6,871 nt of DNA from JADJLQ01 sp034439915 (GCA_034439915.1 JAWXBI010000067.1:1-6871), one strand, 5' to 3'. Counted from the first letter of the stretch, positions 1-6,871 are shown. Program-made: numbers and translations. The notes: generated from the letters alone by a model not told the origin.

Positions 1-7
1 AAGTTAT

Positions 8-43
8 TTAAAGTATTATACCGTTATTTTAAATAAATTCAAA
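8..43 (-). promoter_or_regulatory. Possible promoter for a gene left of the window (weak)
   Basis: Beyond the terminator the minus strand carries TTTG (43-40), a 19-base spacer, then TATAATAC (20-13) overlapping TACTTTAA (15-8). The TTTG box and spacing suit the Bacteroidota promoter pattern, but neither -7 option matches TAnnTTTG well. A new promoter here would fit a transcription unit starting after the terminator, but the region is AT-rich and no downstream gene is visible to test it. Confidence 0.2.
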
Positions 44-54
44 GTTATTCAAAG
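37..54. repeat. Tandem ATTCAAAG direct repeat, 10-bp period
   Basis: ATTCAAAG occurs at 37-44 and again at 47-54, so equivalent bases are 10 bp apart, about one helical turn. On the minus strand each copy reads CTTTGAAT and supplies a TTTG box. It could be a site for a regulator bound on one DNA face upstream of a leftward gene, or simple AT-rich chance. The rest of 55-136 shows nothing else I can support. Confidence 0.3.
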
Positions 55-136
55 CATAGCTTCAGAGACTACAAGTGTCTGTGACAGTATAGCCAGCATA
101 ATTTTATCTCTTAAAATTAATCGAGCAACTAACTGC

Positions 137-189
137 AAAAAATCTTTAAGATCAAGGGGTCATCAAAGACCCCTAAATGGAGATCTTAA
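137..189 (-). terminator. Two-tier intrinsic terminator after the last SusD gene
   Basis: On the minus strand, starting seven bases after the SusD stop, an outer 8-bp stem TTAAGATC/GATCTTAA (189-182 with 153-146) encloses an inner, GC-rich 7-bp perfect stem AGGGGTC/GACCCCT (174-168 with 161-155) with a 6-base loop. The outer stem is followed by AGA and then six T (142-137). The two stems are separated by a 7-base bulge on one side and one base on the other. The T tract is present only in the minus direction, so it should end the SusC-SusD transcript rather than serve a gene from the left. Confidence 0.8.
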
Positions 190-196
190 CCAATAA

Positions 197-1714
197 TTAT
201 TTATCCCAAAATACACGTTCAACCATATTAATTTTCTGGGCCGGTGCATTTGGATTTAAATCAATTTCAGATTGTGGGTAAAAGAAGGAACGCGGTACAT
301 CGGAACTACTCGTAACAACCGCATTGGTTACTTTCACAATTTGCGAAGGGTATCCGGTTCTCCTCCAATCCACCCAGGGTTCATTGATTACTCCAAAGTT
401 GGCTACGTATTTTTCTTCTATAATTTTTTTGACTTTATCCGCTTCCGACCCGGAAAGTCCACCCTGCTCCGCAATATAAGTTTCTGCGGAAGCGGTAGCA
501 ACCCCTGCTGCACTCATTGACATTCGGATTCCCTGACGGAATAAAGAGTCAGCAGATGCTCCGCCGATATTTCCTCCACTCAATACAGCGACTTCTGCCC
601 GAATGAAAAAAGATTCTGCTGCTGTCAGCAAGCGGGTAGGAGCCGTACCGGTATATATATAGGCGTTAAAGGCAATGGAACCATTGCTGGCTCTGACTGC
701 GGTGTTGGTGGTATCCCCTCGCAAATAAATATGAGTCCTGGAATACAATTGAGACGACGGGTCACCGCTTTTAGCCCCTTTAAAATTTCCACTGTGCAAT
801 GGAAAGCTGGTGAAATATCTCCAACGTCTGGGATCCACTTTGGCATTCATCATGTCCACTAACGTTGCATTGGCAAACAGATAGTTTGACCTGAAAATTT
901 CAAATTGTTGAATTGGATTCTGCGCATTCGTTGCATTCACAAAACTCATCTGGAAATTATCGGCGACTGTATTGATCACCGCACCAGCGGCAGCAATAGT
1001 GGAAATTTCAGCGATTGCTTTTGCTTTATCCACCTTGGTGGTATGTAGCCACAATCTCATTCTTAATGTATTGGCGGCTGCTATCCATTTTGCTTTAGAT
1101 GCTGACCATGCACCCGGATAGAACGTGGAATTATTGCCCGGGTTTATAGCAGAAGCCGCATTGAGGTCAGTAATGGCTTCGGTCAACATGGCGATCAATG
1201 CCGGATAAATGACTGATGCATCATCAAATTTTGGCTGTGAATTTTCAGTAAATTTTAAAGCTTCTGAAAACGGGGCCTTACCCCAGGTGTCAGCAATATT
1301 GGCAAAAACATAAGCTTTCATAACCTTGGCTACTCCGGCATAGGTCGGGCTGCCTCCTTCTGCCGCTTTTTGAATAACGAGTTCAAGATCACTTAATATG
1401 GTAGCGTACATTGAATTCCACACATTGTTGAGATCGGAACCGGTAATCAGGTATTTTTCATAGTCCTGGGTCTGTACGGTGGCTCCTGCGGTCTGACCTG
1501 ACCATTGTTGTGCTATTAAAGCTCCGTATCGGTTCATGTCACTGCCTGCCCAAAATCCAAGGGCAACTGTAGCGGAGGTAAGCACCTGCTCGATAGGGGC
1601 ATCAATCACCGCATTAGGATCCTGATTGATATCCAGGTAGTCTTTACAGGAAACTGCTGACAGCATCAATGCGATCACTAAGAAGCTATGTTTGAAATAA
1701 GATTTAGAATCCAT
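197..1714 (-). CDS. SusD_2-type (SusD/RagB family) nutrient-binding outer-membrane lipoprotein
   Basis: This 505-residue lipoprotein is the presumed lid and ligand binder for the SusC encoded just upstream. The signal peptide ends at S19-A20-V21-S22-C23. Cys23 is the lipidation site, although Ala rather than Leu at -3 makes the lipobox slightly atypical. The mature start CKDYLDIN is acidic/charged like Bacteroidota surface lipoproteins and is followed by the common N-Q-DPN. It belongs to the SusD_2 group rather than the classical type: it has helical segments YAGVAKVMKAYVFANIADTWGKAP (split about 125-148), KWIAAANTLRMRLWLH (209-224), RLLTAAESFFIRAE (361-374), IIEEKYVANFG...EPWVDWRRTGYP (431-456) and the near-terminal PRSFFYPQSEIDLNPNAP (474-491). 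The ATG is preceded by an A-rich leader (AAATATAAGTAAAAA-like, no Shine-Dalgarno), typical for the phylum. It is the last gene before a strong-looking terminator. The ligand is unknown. Confidence 0.96.
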   Translation of the reverse strand: MDSKSYFKHSFLVIALMLSAVSCKDYLDINQDPNAVIDAPIEQVLTSATVALGFWAGSDMNRYGALIAQQWSGQTAGATVQTQDYEKYLITGSDLNNVWNSMYATILSDLELVIQKAAEGGSPTYAGVAKVMKAYVFANIADTWGKAPFSEALKFTENSQPKFDDASVIYPALIAMLTEAITDLNAASAINPGNNSTFYPGAWSASKAKWIAAANTLRMRLWLHTTKVDKAKAIAEISTIAAAGAVINTVADNFQMSFVNATNAQNPIQQFEIFRSNYLFANATLVDMMNAKVDPRRWRYFTSFPLHSGNFKGAKSGDPSSQLYSRTHIYLRGDTTNTAVRASNGSIAFNAYIYTGTAPTRLLTAAESFFIRAEVAVLSGGNIGGASADSLFRQGIRMSMSAAGVATASAETYIAEQGGLSGSEADKVKKIIEEKYVANFGVINEPWVDWRRTGYPSQIVKVTNAVVTSSSDVPRSFFYPQSEIDLNPNAPAQKINMVERVFWDK

Positions 1715-1779
1715 TTTTTACTTATATTTTATTTAAGAAAGAATGATTTTTATATTCACTTTTTTTTATCCATTGTTTA

Positions 1780-4700
1780 TTAAAAAGTAACGGATAGGTT
1801 AACTCCAAGAGACCTCGTTTGAGGCAGAGCATTAAACTCCAGGCCTTGTGCATTGCTTACTCCCAGTGCATTTTGTTCCGGATCCAGATGAGGATATCCC
1901 GGAGAGGATAAGAATAAATTTCGCCCAAAAACACCAACAGTGATATTTCCAAAAGGTGTCTTATCCAACAACCCTTTCGAAAAGGTATAATTGATGGCCG
2001 CTTCCCGGATACGGAACCAGGAGGTATTGAAAATAAAACCCTTCGCTGCAATAAACTTACCTGAATTACCCCAATATTGTTCTGCGGTAATGGGTATATC
2101 ATTTGGTGTACCATCAGCCTTTACTCCTTCAAATACATAAGGCTTAGCTACCGTACCGTCTGCATTCAGCCTTTCTTTTTCAGCGGTTTCGATACCTACC
2201 CCATTGCGCTGAATATCGGCCAGGTTACGGGAATACTGATCACCACCTTCTTTGATATCCAATAATACATTTAGAGAAAGTCCTTTATACCTAAATGAAT
2301 TGGTAATACCCATCAGGTATTTTGGATTCGGGTTGCCTATTTTTTGCACACCGGATGTTGCAGAAGGTAAACCATTGGCGCCTACCACAATTATTCCATT
2401 TGGATTATAAGGCAGGGTCGGGTTAAATAATTTTCCTGTAGGGTCATTGGTCCTGTTGTAGTCAGACCCATAGATCTGTCCATATTCATCACCTACCACC
2501 AACCGGATATTCGGTGTGGTAAAACCTCCCAGGAATATATTTGCAACACCTGGAGCCAATTGTTCGACGGTGGATTTAAATTGAGTGAAACTAAGTGTTC
2601 CCTTCCATTCAAATTCTTTTCCTTTGATCGGGATGATATTGAGTATACCTTCAATCCCTTTGGTGTTCAATACCCCTGCATTTCTTACGATACTGGAGAT
2701 ACCTGCTGCGGATGAGTTCGGTACTGAAAGTATGATATCGGTTGATTTTTGTTGATACCTGTTGGCTTCTAAAGTAATTCTACCTCTAAATAATGAAAGA
2801 TCAATACCAAACTCTGTGGAGCGGGTAAATTCCGGTTTCAAATCCGGGTTTCCTGCTCCATTTTGAAGTGTAAATCCAGCCAAACTATTAAATGGAAAAG
2901 CAATGTTGGGCCCAAACCCATCAGCTGCACCGGCACCACTATAATAACTATCGGTTGCATATCGGAATTCCGGTTTGGCATTTCCTACCAAACCTGTATT
3001 GGCCATAATGGAAAGACCACTAAATATTTCAGAATTATAATTTAAAATTTTAAAAATATTGAGTTTGGCTGCTGCAGAATAATAATAATAACTATTGTTG
3101 GCTTGAGGTAATATGGAGTTTTGGTCATTTCTGACTGCCAAATCAATTGAACCCCAATTTTTGTACCCTACGGTAAAGTTGGCAAAATTGCCAAGAATTC
3201 GGTATTGCCATTTGTTGAAATTTGGGAAGTAGGTCGTTGTATTTGCATTCAGGTTTCTGAAATTTCTGACCGTAACTCCATAACCTGTTACCGTCGCATC
3301 GCTGCGGAACTGATCAAGGAGTTCGCTACCCAATGTAAAAGTCATATCGAACAATCCAAAATCCCTTTGTGCTGTCAATAAAGCGGTTCCATTAATTACG
3401 CGTGAAATCGAACGGATATCCCGGATAGCTCCAATGCCGCCTGCACTGGTACCCGCCCCACCGGTAGAACCAATTTGGTCATACAGACTTGCCGAGGAGG
3501 TAAAATTATCTGCACCAATTTTTACACTGGCGGAGAGCCATTCTTTAATTTGATAACGCAAACTAAAATTTCCAAAAATGCGGTCGACCTGATCATCATA
3601 TAAATTATTTGCAATGGTCCAATAAGGATTATCCTGGGCTCCACTACCCCAATCCAGGTTTCTACCGGTTACGGGATGGGCAAATGGCCGGCTAGTCAAA
3701 TCCCAGCTACGTGGAATAAACCAACCGCGGAAAAGAGGATTAGAAAGTTGGTTGCCTTGCGGAGAACGGACCGATTTGTTTAAAACATAATTAACCGAAA
3801 CACCAGCTGTTAAACGTTTGGTGATATCATTGTTTGCATTAATGCCAATATTATATCGTTTTAAGCGGTTGGCATCCAGTATCCATTGATCATCTAAGAA
3901 ACCAAGCGATAACCGATATCCATAATTTTGTTTTCCTCCCTGAAAACTCAGATTGTGTTGTTTATTGGCACCTGATCTGAATAAATCTTTGACATTGTTA
4001 GGGAAAGCCTGGAGCGACATGGAAGTGTCCGCCGGGCCATTCAATCCACGATAAACGGTAGGTAATAAAACCGAACGGCCGTCAATTCTGGGGCCCCAGG
4101 AAGAAAGGCCATTGGGATTATAATTTCCTGAATTGCCTGCTCCGTATTCATTTTGATATTCAGGTAAACGATTGATTACCTGGTTGGCATAATTTAAATT
4201 ATACGTAACGGATTGTTTCTTTTTCGAATTTCCGCTTTTAGTCGTAATTAATATCACGCCGTTTGCACCTCTTGACCCATAAAGTGAAGTAGCGGCTGCA
4301 CCTTTCAGAACGCTCATGCTTTCGATGTCATCCTGATTGATATCTATGGCCCGGCTGGAATTGGTCACCCCATTTTGCAATGCGGCTCCTCCTCCGCCAT
4401 TATCCACAGCGATTCCGTCAATAATAAAAAGAGGCTGGTTTGATCCGGTGAAGGAGGTATAACCCCGAACAATAATACTGGAACTTGAAAACGAACCACC
4501 GGAACCTGATACCCGGATGCCGGCCACCTTTGATGCCAAGGCATTGGTCACGTTGGTGGTATGTGCCATCGAAAGTTCTTCACTGGTCAACTGGGTCACA
4601 TTATAACCCAGGTTACTTTTATCCTTTTTTATCCCGAAAGAAGTAACCACCACTTCCTGAATAGTGACCCCTTCTTCCATGGTCACATTGATCTCCGACA

Positions 4701-4953
4701 AATTTTCAATGGAAACATCCTGGGTATTAAATCCAGTGTATGTAAAGGTGAGTATGGTAACATTCGGAGGAACAATAATGGAATAGGAACCATCCAGATC
4801 AGTAACTGTACCAGTTTCAGCACCTTTTGCTACGACATTGGCCCCAATGAGGGGTTCGCCTGCTTCATCGGTGACTATTCCTTTAATGGTGCGCTGACCA
4901 TAACTCAAGAATCCAACAGATAAAAGGCATAAGAAGAGTATGAGTCTTTTCAT
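1780..4953 (-). CDS. SusC/RagA-family TonB-linked outer-membrane transporter (complete)
   Basis: This is a complete 1057-residue TonB-dependent importer of the outer membrane. Residues 1-20 are a signal peptide with likely cleavage after SYGQ. Residues about 22-95 form the carboxypeptidase-regulatory-like beta-sandwich (IKGIVTDEAGEPLIGANV, then TGTVTDLDGSYSI), which is characteristic of SusC proteins. EVVVT at 100-104 is the likely TonB box. The plug spans about 112-240 and includes QPLFIIDGIAVDN (173-185) and the SusC signature LKGAAATSLYGSRGANGVIL (216-235). The barrel fills the rest, with the RND...LP..NNSYYYYS region near 608-626, GRNLFL near the C-terminus and the final strand LGVNLSVTF ending in Phe. 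The leader AGGGTTAAA before ATG contains a weak SD-like AGGG five bases from the start. Its SusD partner follows after 65 bases. No frameshift or missing domain is visible. Glycine/serine-rich stretches lie at about 149-159 and 495-508. The substrate is unknown. Confidence 0.97.
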   Translation of the reverse strand: MKRLILFLCLLSVGFLSYGQRTIKGIVTDEAGEPLIGANVVAKGAETGTVTDLDGSYSIIVPPNVTILTFTYTGFNTQDVSIENLSEINVTMEEGVTIQEVVVTSFGIKKDKSNLGYNVTQLTSEELSMAHTTNVTNALASKVAGIRVSGSGGSFSSSSIIVRGYTSFTGSNQPLFIIDGIAVDNGGGGAALQNGVTNSSRAIDINQDDIESMSVLKGAAATSLYGSRGANGVILITTKSGNSKKKQSVTYNLNYANQVINRLPEYQNEYGAGNSGNYNPNGLSSWGPRIDGRSVLLPTVYRGLNGPADTSMSLQAFPNNVKDLFRSGANKQHNLSFQGGKQNYGYRLSLGFLDDQWILDANRLKRYNIGINANNDITKRLTAGVSVNYVLNKSVRSPQGNQLSNPLFRGWFIPRSWDLTSRPFAHPVTGRNLDWGSGAQDNPYWTIANNLYDDQVDRIFGNFSLRYQIKEWLSASVKIGADNFTSSASLYDQIGSTGGAGTSAGGIGAIRDIRSISRVINGTALLTAQRDFGLFDMTFTLGSELLDQFRSDATVTGYGVTVRNFRNLNANTTTYFPNFNKWQYRILGNFANFTVGYKNWGSIDLAVRNDQNSILPQANNSYYYYSAAAKLNIFKILNYNSEIFSGLSIMANTGLVGNAKPEFRYATDSYYSGAGAADGFGPNIAFPFNSLAGFTLQNGAGNPDLKPEFTRSTEFGIDLSLFRGRITLEANRYQQKSTDIILSVPNSSAAGISSIVRNAGVLNTKGIEGILNIIPIKGKEFEWKGTLSFTQFKSTVEQLAPGVANIFLGGFTTPNIRLVVGDEYGQIYGSDYNRTNDPTGKLFNPTLPYNPNGIIVVGANGLPSATSGVQKIGNPNPKYLMGITNSFRYKGLSLNVLLDIKEGGDQYSRNLADIQRNGVGIETAEKERLNADGTVAKPYVFEGVKADGTPNDIPITAEQYWGNSGKFIAAKGFIFNTSWFRIREAAINYTFSKGLLDKTPFGNITVGVFGRNLFLSSPGYPHLDPEQNALGVSNAQGLEFNALPQTRSLGVNLSVTF

Positions 4954-5034
4954 TTTAACCCTGATTTTAGTGATTTAAAAAGTGAGTATAAAGCGTTAAC
5001 TATTTGACATTTAATTTATAAAAAAAATGCTTAT

Positions 5035-5065
5035 TGAAGATATCCAATTTCCGTCACAAGCCAAA
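5035..5065 (-). promoter_or_regulatory. Weak Bacteroidota-type promoter candidate upstream of the second SusC gene
   Basis: The minus strand shows TTTG (5065-5062), a 19-base spacer and TATCTTCA (5042-5035). The known Bacteroides consensus is TTTG near -33 and TAnnTTTG near -7. The -33 box matches fully; the -7 box matches four of six defined bases. A start here would give a leader of roughly 75 bases before the SusC ATG at 4953. The rest of the 4954-5157 gap is AT-rich and holds no open frame worth calling. In AT-rich DNA such a match can arise by chance. Confidence 0.28.
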
Positions 5066-5130
5066 GAATTCTTATGAAAAACTAATAAATTTTATATTTC
5101 TAAAAAACCTGATTTTCAAAATTATATAAA

Positions 5131-5153
5131 CAAATATTGTTAATTAATATTTG
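5131..5153 (-). terminator. AT-rich perfect hairpin just after the SusD stop; possible weak or partial terminator
   Basis: On the minus strand CAAATATT and AATATTTG form a perfect 8-bp stem around the 7-base loop AATTAAC, starting four bases after the stop codon. It is followed by TTTATATAATTTTG, a T-rich but interrupted tract. The position right after a stop and before a 204-base gap suits an attenuator or partial terminator between the two SusC/SusD pairs, or an mRNA 3'-end stabiliser. The stem has only two G-C pairs (one at each outer end would count as one pair), so strong intrinsic termination is doubtful. An operator for a dimeric regulator is the main alternative. Confidence 0.4.
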
Positions 5154-5166
5154 GATATTAATATCC
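5153..5166. repeat. 14-bp perfect palindrome across the SusD stop codon
   Basis: GGATATTAATATCC equals its own reverse complement and is centred on the TAA stop of the upstream SusD gene. Half of it encodes the last two residues, Gly-Tyr, so that side is partly constrained by protein sequence. As RNA it could fold into a 5-bp stem with a UUAA loop. It abuts the inverted repeat at 5131-5153, sharing one base. It could be a protein-binding site, part of a weak terminator, or chance in AT-rich DNA. Confidence 0.5.
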
Positions 5167-6507
5167 TGTATTTTGAACCAAACTTTTATTGGTATCTATT
5201 TCCCGTTGCGGAATAGGCAGAATTAATTTGGGATCGGAGAAAGGCAAGGTCCCTACTGGTTTCTTCAAACGTTTGATGTCCTGAGTCAAATTGCCTTCAA
5301 ACATCAATTCCAGTTTGCGTTCCAATAACAATCGTTCGAGAGTAAGATCAGCTTGAGCAATAGTGCTTGCCCCAGCCCTGCTCCGGATCCGGTTGATATC
5401 CGACACCGGTGTGGCACCTATAGCAGTACCCAATCTAAAATTAGTTTCCGCTCTGATCAAATACATCTCAGCTAAACGAATGATAACGACATCGCCAAAT
5501 TGATTATTAAATTTTCTGGAGTATAAACGGTTTGAGGCTGTGACTGTAAATTTTCCTCTTGGATCATCCGCCGAGTACAAAGCAATGTGTTTGGCCTGAA
5601 CCACGATATCACCTCTGCCCGCGAAAGCGGCTGGCGCGAAATACGTATTCATGCTATTTACTCCATCCTGGTCTGTTACAATGACCTTAAAAAGGCTTTC
5701 TGTTTCATGGCCACCGGTCTCGTCATCGAAGATATCTGCATAGGTTTCAGACAATGCATGTTTGCCGGATGCTATAACTTTTTGTGCAGCATCTCTGGCA
5801 GCAGCAAAATTGCCCTGGATCAAATAAGTCCGGGCAAGCATGGCAGTAGCAGCATCCCGGGTTGCAAAACCGGTATTGTCACCTACGCTAGTCGCAGGTA
5901 ATAATTGTTCGGCTTTGGTCAGGTCTTCCAGTATTTGGGTATATACTGCCGCTACCGAAGCACGGGGACGGCTATCCACTTGTTCAACCACCCTTGTTGG
6001 TGTGGTCACTAAAGGAACACCCAGATTGGTATTGTTGTCCCCATCACCCCATCCTTTGGCAAATAAATTCACAAGTCCCAAATAAATTGAACCCCTGATC
6101 AATCGCGCCTCTCCTTCCACCTGGGATTTATCTGCCGCATCGAGGATACTCAAAGCACTTAATACATTATTAGTTCTGTTGATCGCCACATAACTATCTC
6201 TCCAGGTCGCCAATACCTGGGTATTTCCGGCGGTCATCGTTTTGCGCCACATTTCGTCCAGCGTTGTAAATGTACCGCGGAACAATACCTCCCGATCATC
6301 GCCAACTAATTCACTGGTAAACTGCAAGCCTCCACCATACACATCTCCATCAGCCAGACCGTCATAGGCCCCTATGAGGGTTACTTTTACATCTTGCGGA
6401 GTAGCCAGTGCCTTATTTTCATCTATGGATTGGGTGGGATCAACGTCCAGTTGTTTATCACAGGATGCTAATACAAAGAATATCGATATATAAATGAATT
6501 TTTTCAT
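5158..6507 (-). CDS. SusD/RagB-family nutrient-binding outer-membrane lipoprotein (classical SusD type)
   Basis: This 449-residue surface lipoprotein should cap the SusC barrel encoded just upstream and bind the nutrient to be imported. Residues 1-15 form a short signal peptide with two Lys and a hydrophobic core, ending in the lipobox L13-A14-S15-C16, which fixes both the start and the lipidated Cys. The N-terminal half (about 17-215) fits the SusD-like N-terminal domain. Helical TPR-like segments lie at 134-150 (ARLIRGSIYLGLVNLFA), about 216-248 (DAATAMLARTYLIQGNF followed by an AARDAAQKVI helix) and 341-360. The C-terminal domain holds INRIRSRAGA (371-380), LLLERKLELMFEGN (393-406) and the typical ending PIPQREIDTN...LVQNTGY (431-449). 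The length is on the short side for SusD proteins, which are often 450-550. The leader TCTGATGGAATC before ATG has at best a weak Shine-Dalgarno, as is usual in this phylum. Family assignment is firm; the ligand cannot be read from the sequence. Confidence 0.97.
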   Translation of the reverse strand: MKKFIYISIFFVLASCDKQLDVDPTQSIDENKALATPQDVKVTLIGAYDGLADGDVYGGGLQFTSELVGDDREVLFRGTFTTLDEMWRKTMTAGNTQVLATWRDSYVAINRTNNVLSALSILDAADKSQVEGEARLIRGSIYLGLVNLFAKGWGDGDNNTNLGVPLVTTPTRVVEQVDSRPRASVAAVYTQILEDLTKAEQLLPATSVGDNTGFATRDAATAMLARTYLIQGNFAAARDAAQKVIASGKHALSETYADIFDDETGGHETESLFKVIVTDQDGVNSMNTYFAPAAFAGRGDIVVQAKHIALYSADDPRGKFTVTASNRLYSRKFNNQFGDVVIIRLAEMYLIRAETNFRLGTAIGATPVSDINRIRSRAGASTIAQADLTLERLLLERKLELMFEGNLTQDIKRLKKPVGTLPFSDPKLILPIPQREIDTNKSLVQNTGY

Positions 6508-6527
6508 GATTCCATCAGATTTATAAA

Positions 6528-6871
6528 TTAAAACTTAAGATTGATACCGCCCATAATCGTCCTGGGCATCGGGGGTGAATAAAAATCGTAACCCTGGGCA
6601 ATATTGGTCACAATATCATCCGAATTGACTTCCGGATCCCAGCCCGTATAATCTGTAATGGTCAGTAAATTCAGTCCAGTTACAAATATTCTCGCATTGT
6701 TAATTCTTACATTTTTTAAAATGGATTTAGGTAAGCTATAGGAAATGGTGGCGTTCCTCAGCCGGATAAAAGATCCATCCTGGATAAACCGGTTGGATGG
6801 TTGTGCGCCGTTATTAAAAAATAACCTGGCTTCCGGGATCCGGGTATTGGTATTTTGCGGAGTCCAGGAAT
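6528..6871 (-). CDS. SusC/RagA-family TonB-linked outer-membrane transporter, C-terminal fragment (5' end outside window)
   Basis: I translated this by hand. An open frame enters from the right edge and runs 113 codons to a TAA at 6530-6528. The product is the last part of a SusC-type 22-strand barrel. It shows the segment around NRFIQDGSFIRLRNATISY, which matches the usual 'SRF(V/I)-DGS(Y/F)-RL(K/R)N' strand of the family. It then has a VTGLNLLTIT strand, a TGWDPEVNSD loop matching the common 'Y-G-DPEVN', the PPMPRTIMGGINLKF ending, and a terminal Phe typical of outer-membrane barrels recognised by BAM. By family knowledge, the full protein would be about 1000 residues with a carboxypeptidase-like N-terminal domain, TonB box and plug, importing the substrate caught by its SusD partner. 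That partner begins only 20 bases downstream, so the two are almost certainly co-transcribed. Truncation here is by the window edge, not by mutation. The substrate is unknown. Confidence 0.94.
   Translation of the reverse strand, partial: SWTPQNTNTRIPEARLFFNNGAQPSNRFIQDGSFIRLRNATISYSLPKSILKNVRINNARIFVTGLNLLTITDYTGWDPEVNSDDIVTNIAQGYDFYSPPMPRTIMGGINLKF

Noticed and set aside
2..196. Plus-strand frame open for 64 codons from the left edge to a TAA at 194-196, which could be the end of a converging gene.
   Set aside because: The translation resembles no family I know, its codon mix does not look like the genes here, and its last third is the terminator hairpin of the minus-strand SusD. There is no T tract in the plus direction. 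An open frame of this length in one of several frames is plausible by chance. Sequence to the left would settle it.
1715..1779. The 65-base gap between the complete SusC and its SusD as a possible separate promoter or tiny gene (an ATG at 1773-1771 opens only five codons).
   Set aside because: It is an A-rich translational leader typical of the phylum; no -33/-7 pair and no stable hairpin are visible, and five codons are not a credible gene.
4561..4923. Plus-strand 120-codon open frame opposite the N-terminal part of the complete SusC gene.
   Set aside because: It is a shadow of a clearly coding minus-strand gene; the translation is rich in His, Phe and Asn with no recognisable domain or leader.
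5117..5124. TAATTTTG on the minus strand, a perfect match to the Bacteroides -7 box TAnnTTTG.
   Set aside because: No TTTG lies at the needed distance upstream (the place reads TTAA), and the box sits in the T-rich tail of the hairpin after the SusD stop. It is kept only as an alternative to the pair at 5035-5065.
5587..6085. Two plus-strand open frames (5587-5901 and 5840-6085) opposite the classical SusD gene.
   Set aside because: Both lie wholly within a convincing SusD coding sequence on the other strand, overlap one another and show no domain features.
1..6871. CRISPR arrays, tRNA or rRNA genes, insertion sequences and attachment sites.
   Set aside because: I saw no regularly spaced repeats, no tRNA-like cloverleaf, no transposase and no terminal inverted repeats; the genes fill nearly the whole window.

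Overview
The window comes from a member of the phylum Bacteroidota. Everything recognisable in it is SusC/SusD (RagA/RagB) outer-membrane nutrient-uptake machinery, which is essentially confined to that phylum. The AT-rich, Shine-Dalgarno-poor gene leaders and the short lipoprotein signals fit as well. Base composition and the style of the SusC plug and barrel motifs would suit an environmental lineage (Saprospirales, Chitinophagales or Cytophagales type) rather than a gut Bacteroides, but that narrower placement is a weak inference.

All four genes lie on the minus strand, so transcription runs from high to low coordinates. (1) 6871-6528: the last 113 codons of a SusC/RagA transporter, cut by the window edge. 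(2) 6507-5158: its partner SusD/RagB lipoprotein, of the classical SusD-like type, starting 20 bases after the SusC stop. (3) 5157-4954: a 204-base AT-rich gap with a palindrome across the SusD stop codon, a perfect 8-bp inverted repeat just after it, and a weak promoter-like pair. (4) 4953-1780: a complete 1057-residue SusC/RagA TonB-linked transporter. (5) 1714-197: its partner SusD lipoprotein, of the separate SusD_2 type, after a 65-base A-rich leader. (6) 196-1: non-coding, with a two-tier hairpin and T6 tract that is a good intrinsic terminator for the last gene, then AT-rich sequence with a tandem ATTCAAAG repeat. No gene-free stretch exceeds 300 bases.

Functionally these are two tandem 'pedal-bin' importers. 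In each, the surface SusD lipoprotein acts as a lid over its SusC barrel, captures an oligomeric nutrient (glycan, peptide or similar), and the barrel imports it using TonB-ExbB-ExbD energy. The two SusD proteins belong to different families and the visible C-termini of the two SusC proteins differ. The tandem therefore looks like two unlike pairs placed together rather than a recent duplication. No glycoside hydrolase, peptidase, sulfatase, sigma/anti-sigma pair or other regulator is in the window, so the substrate cannot be inferred.

I found no sign of a wholly new system. The points worth a second look are the regulatory structure between the two pairs, the unlike pairing, and the operon end.
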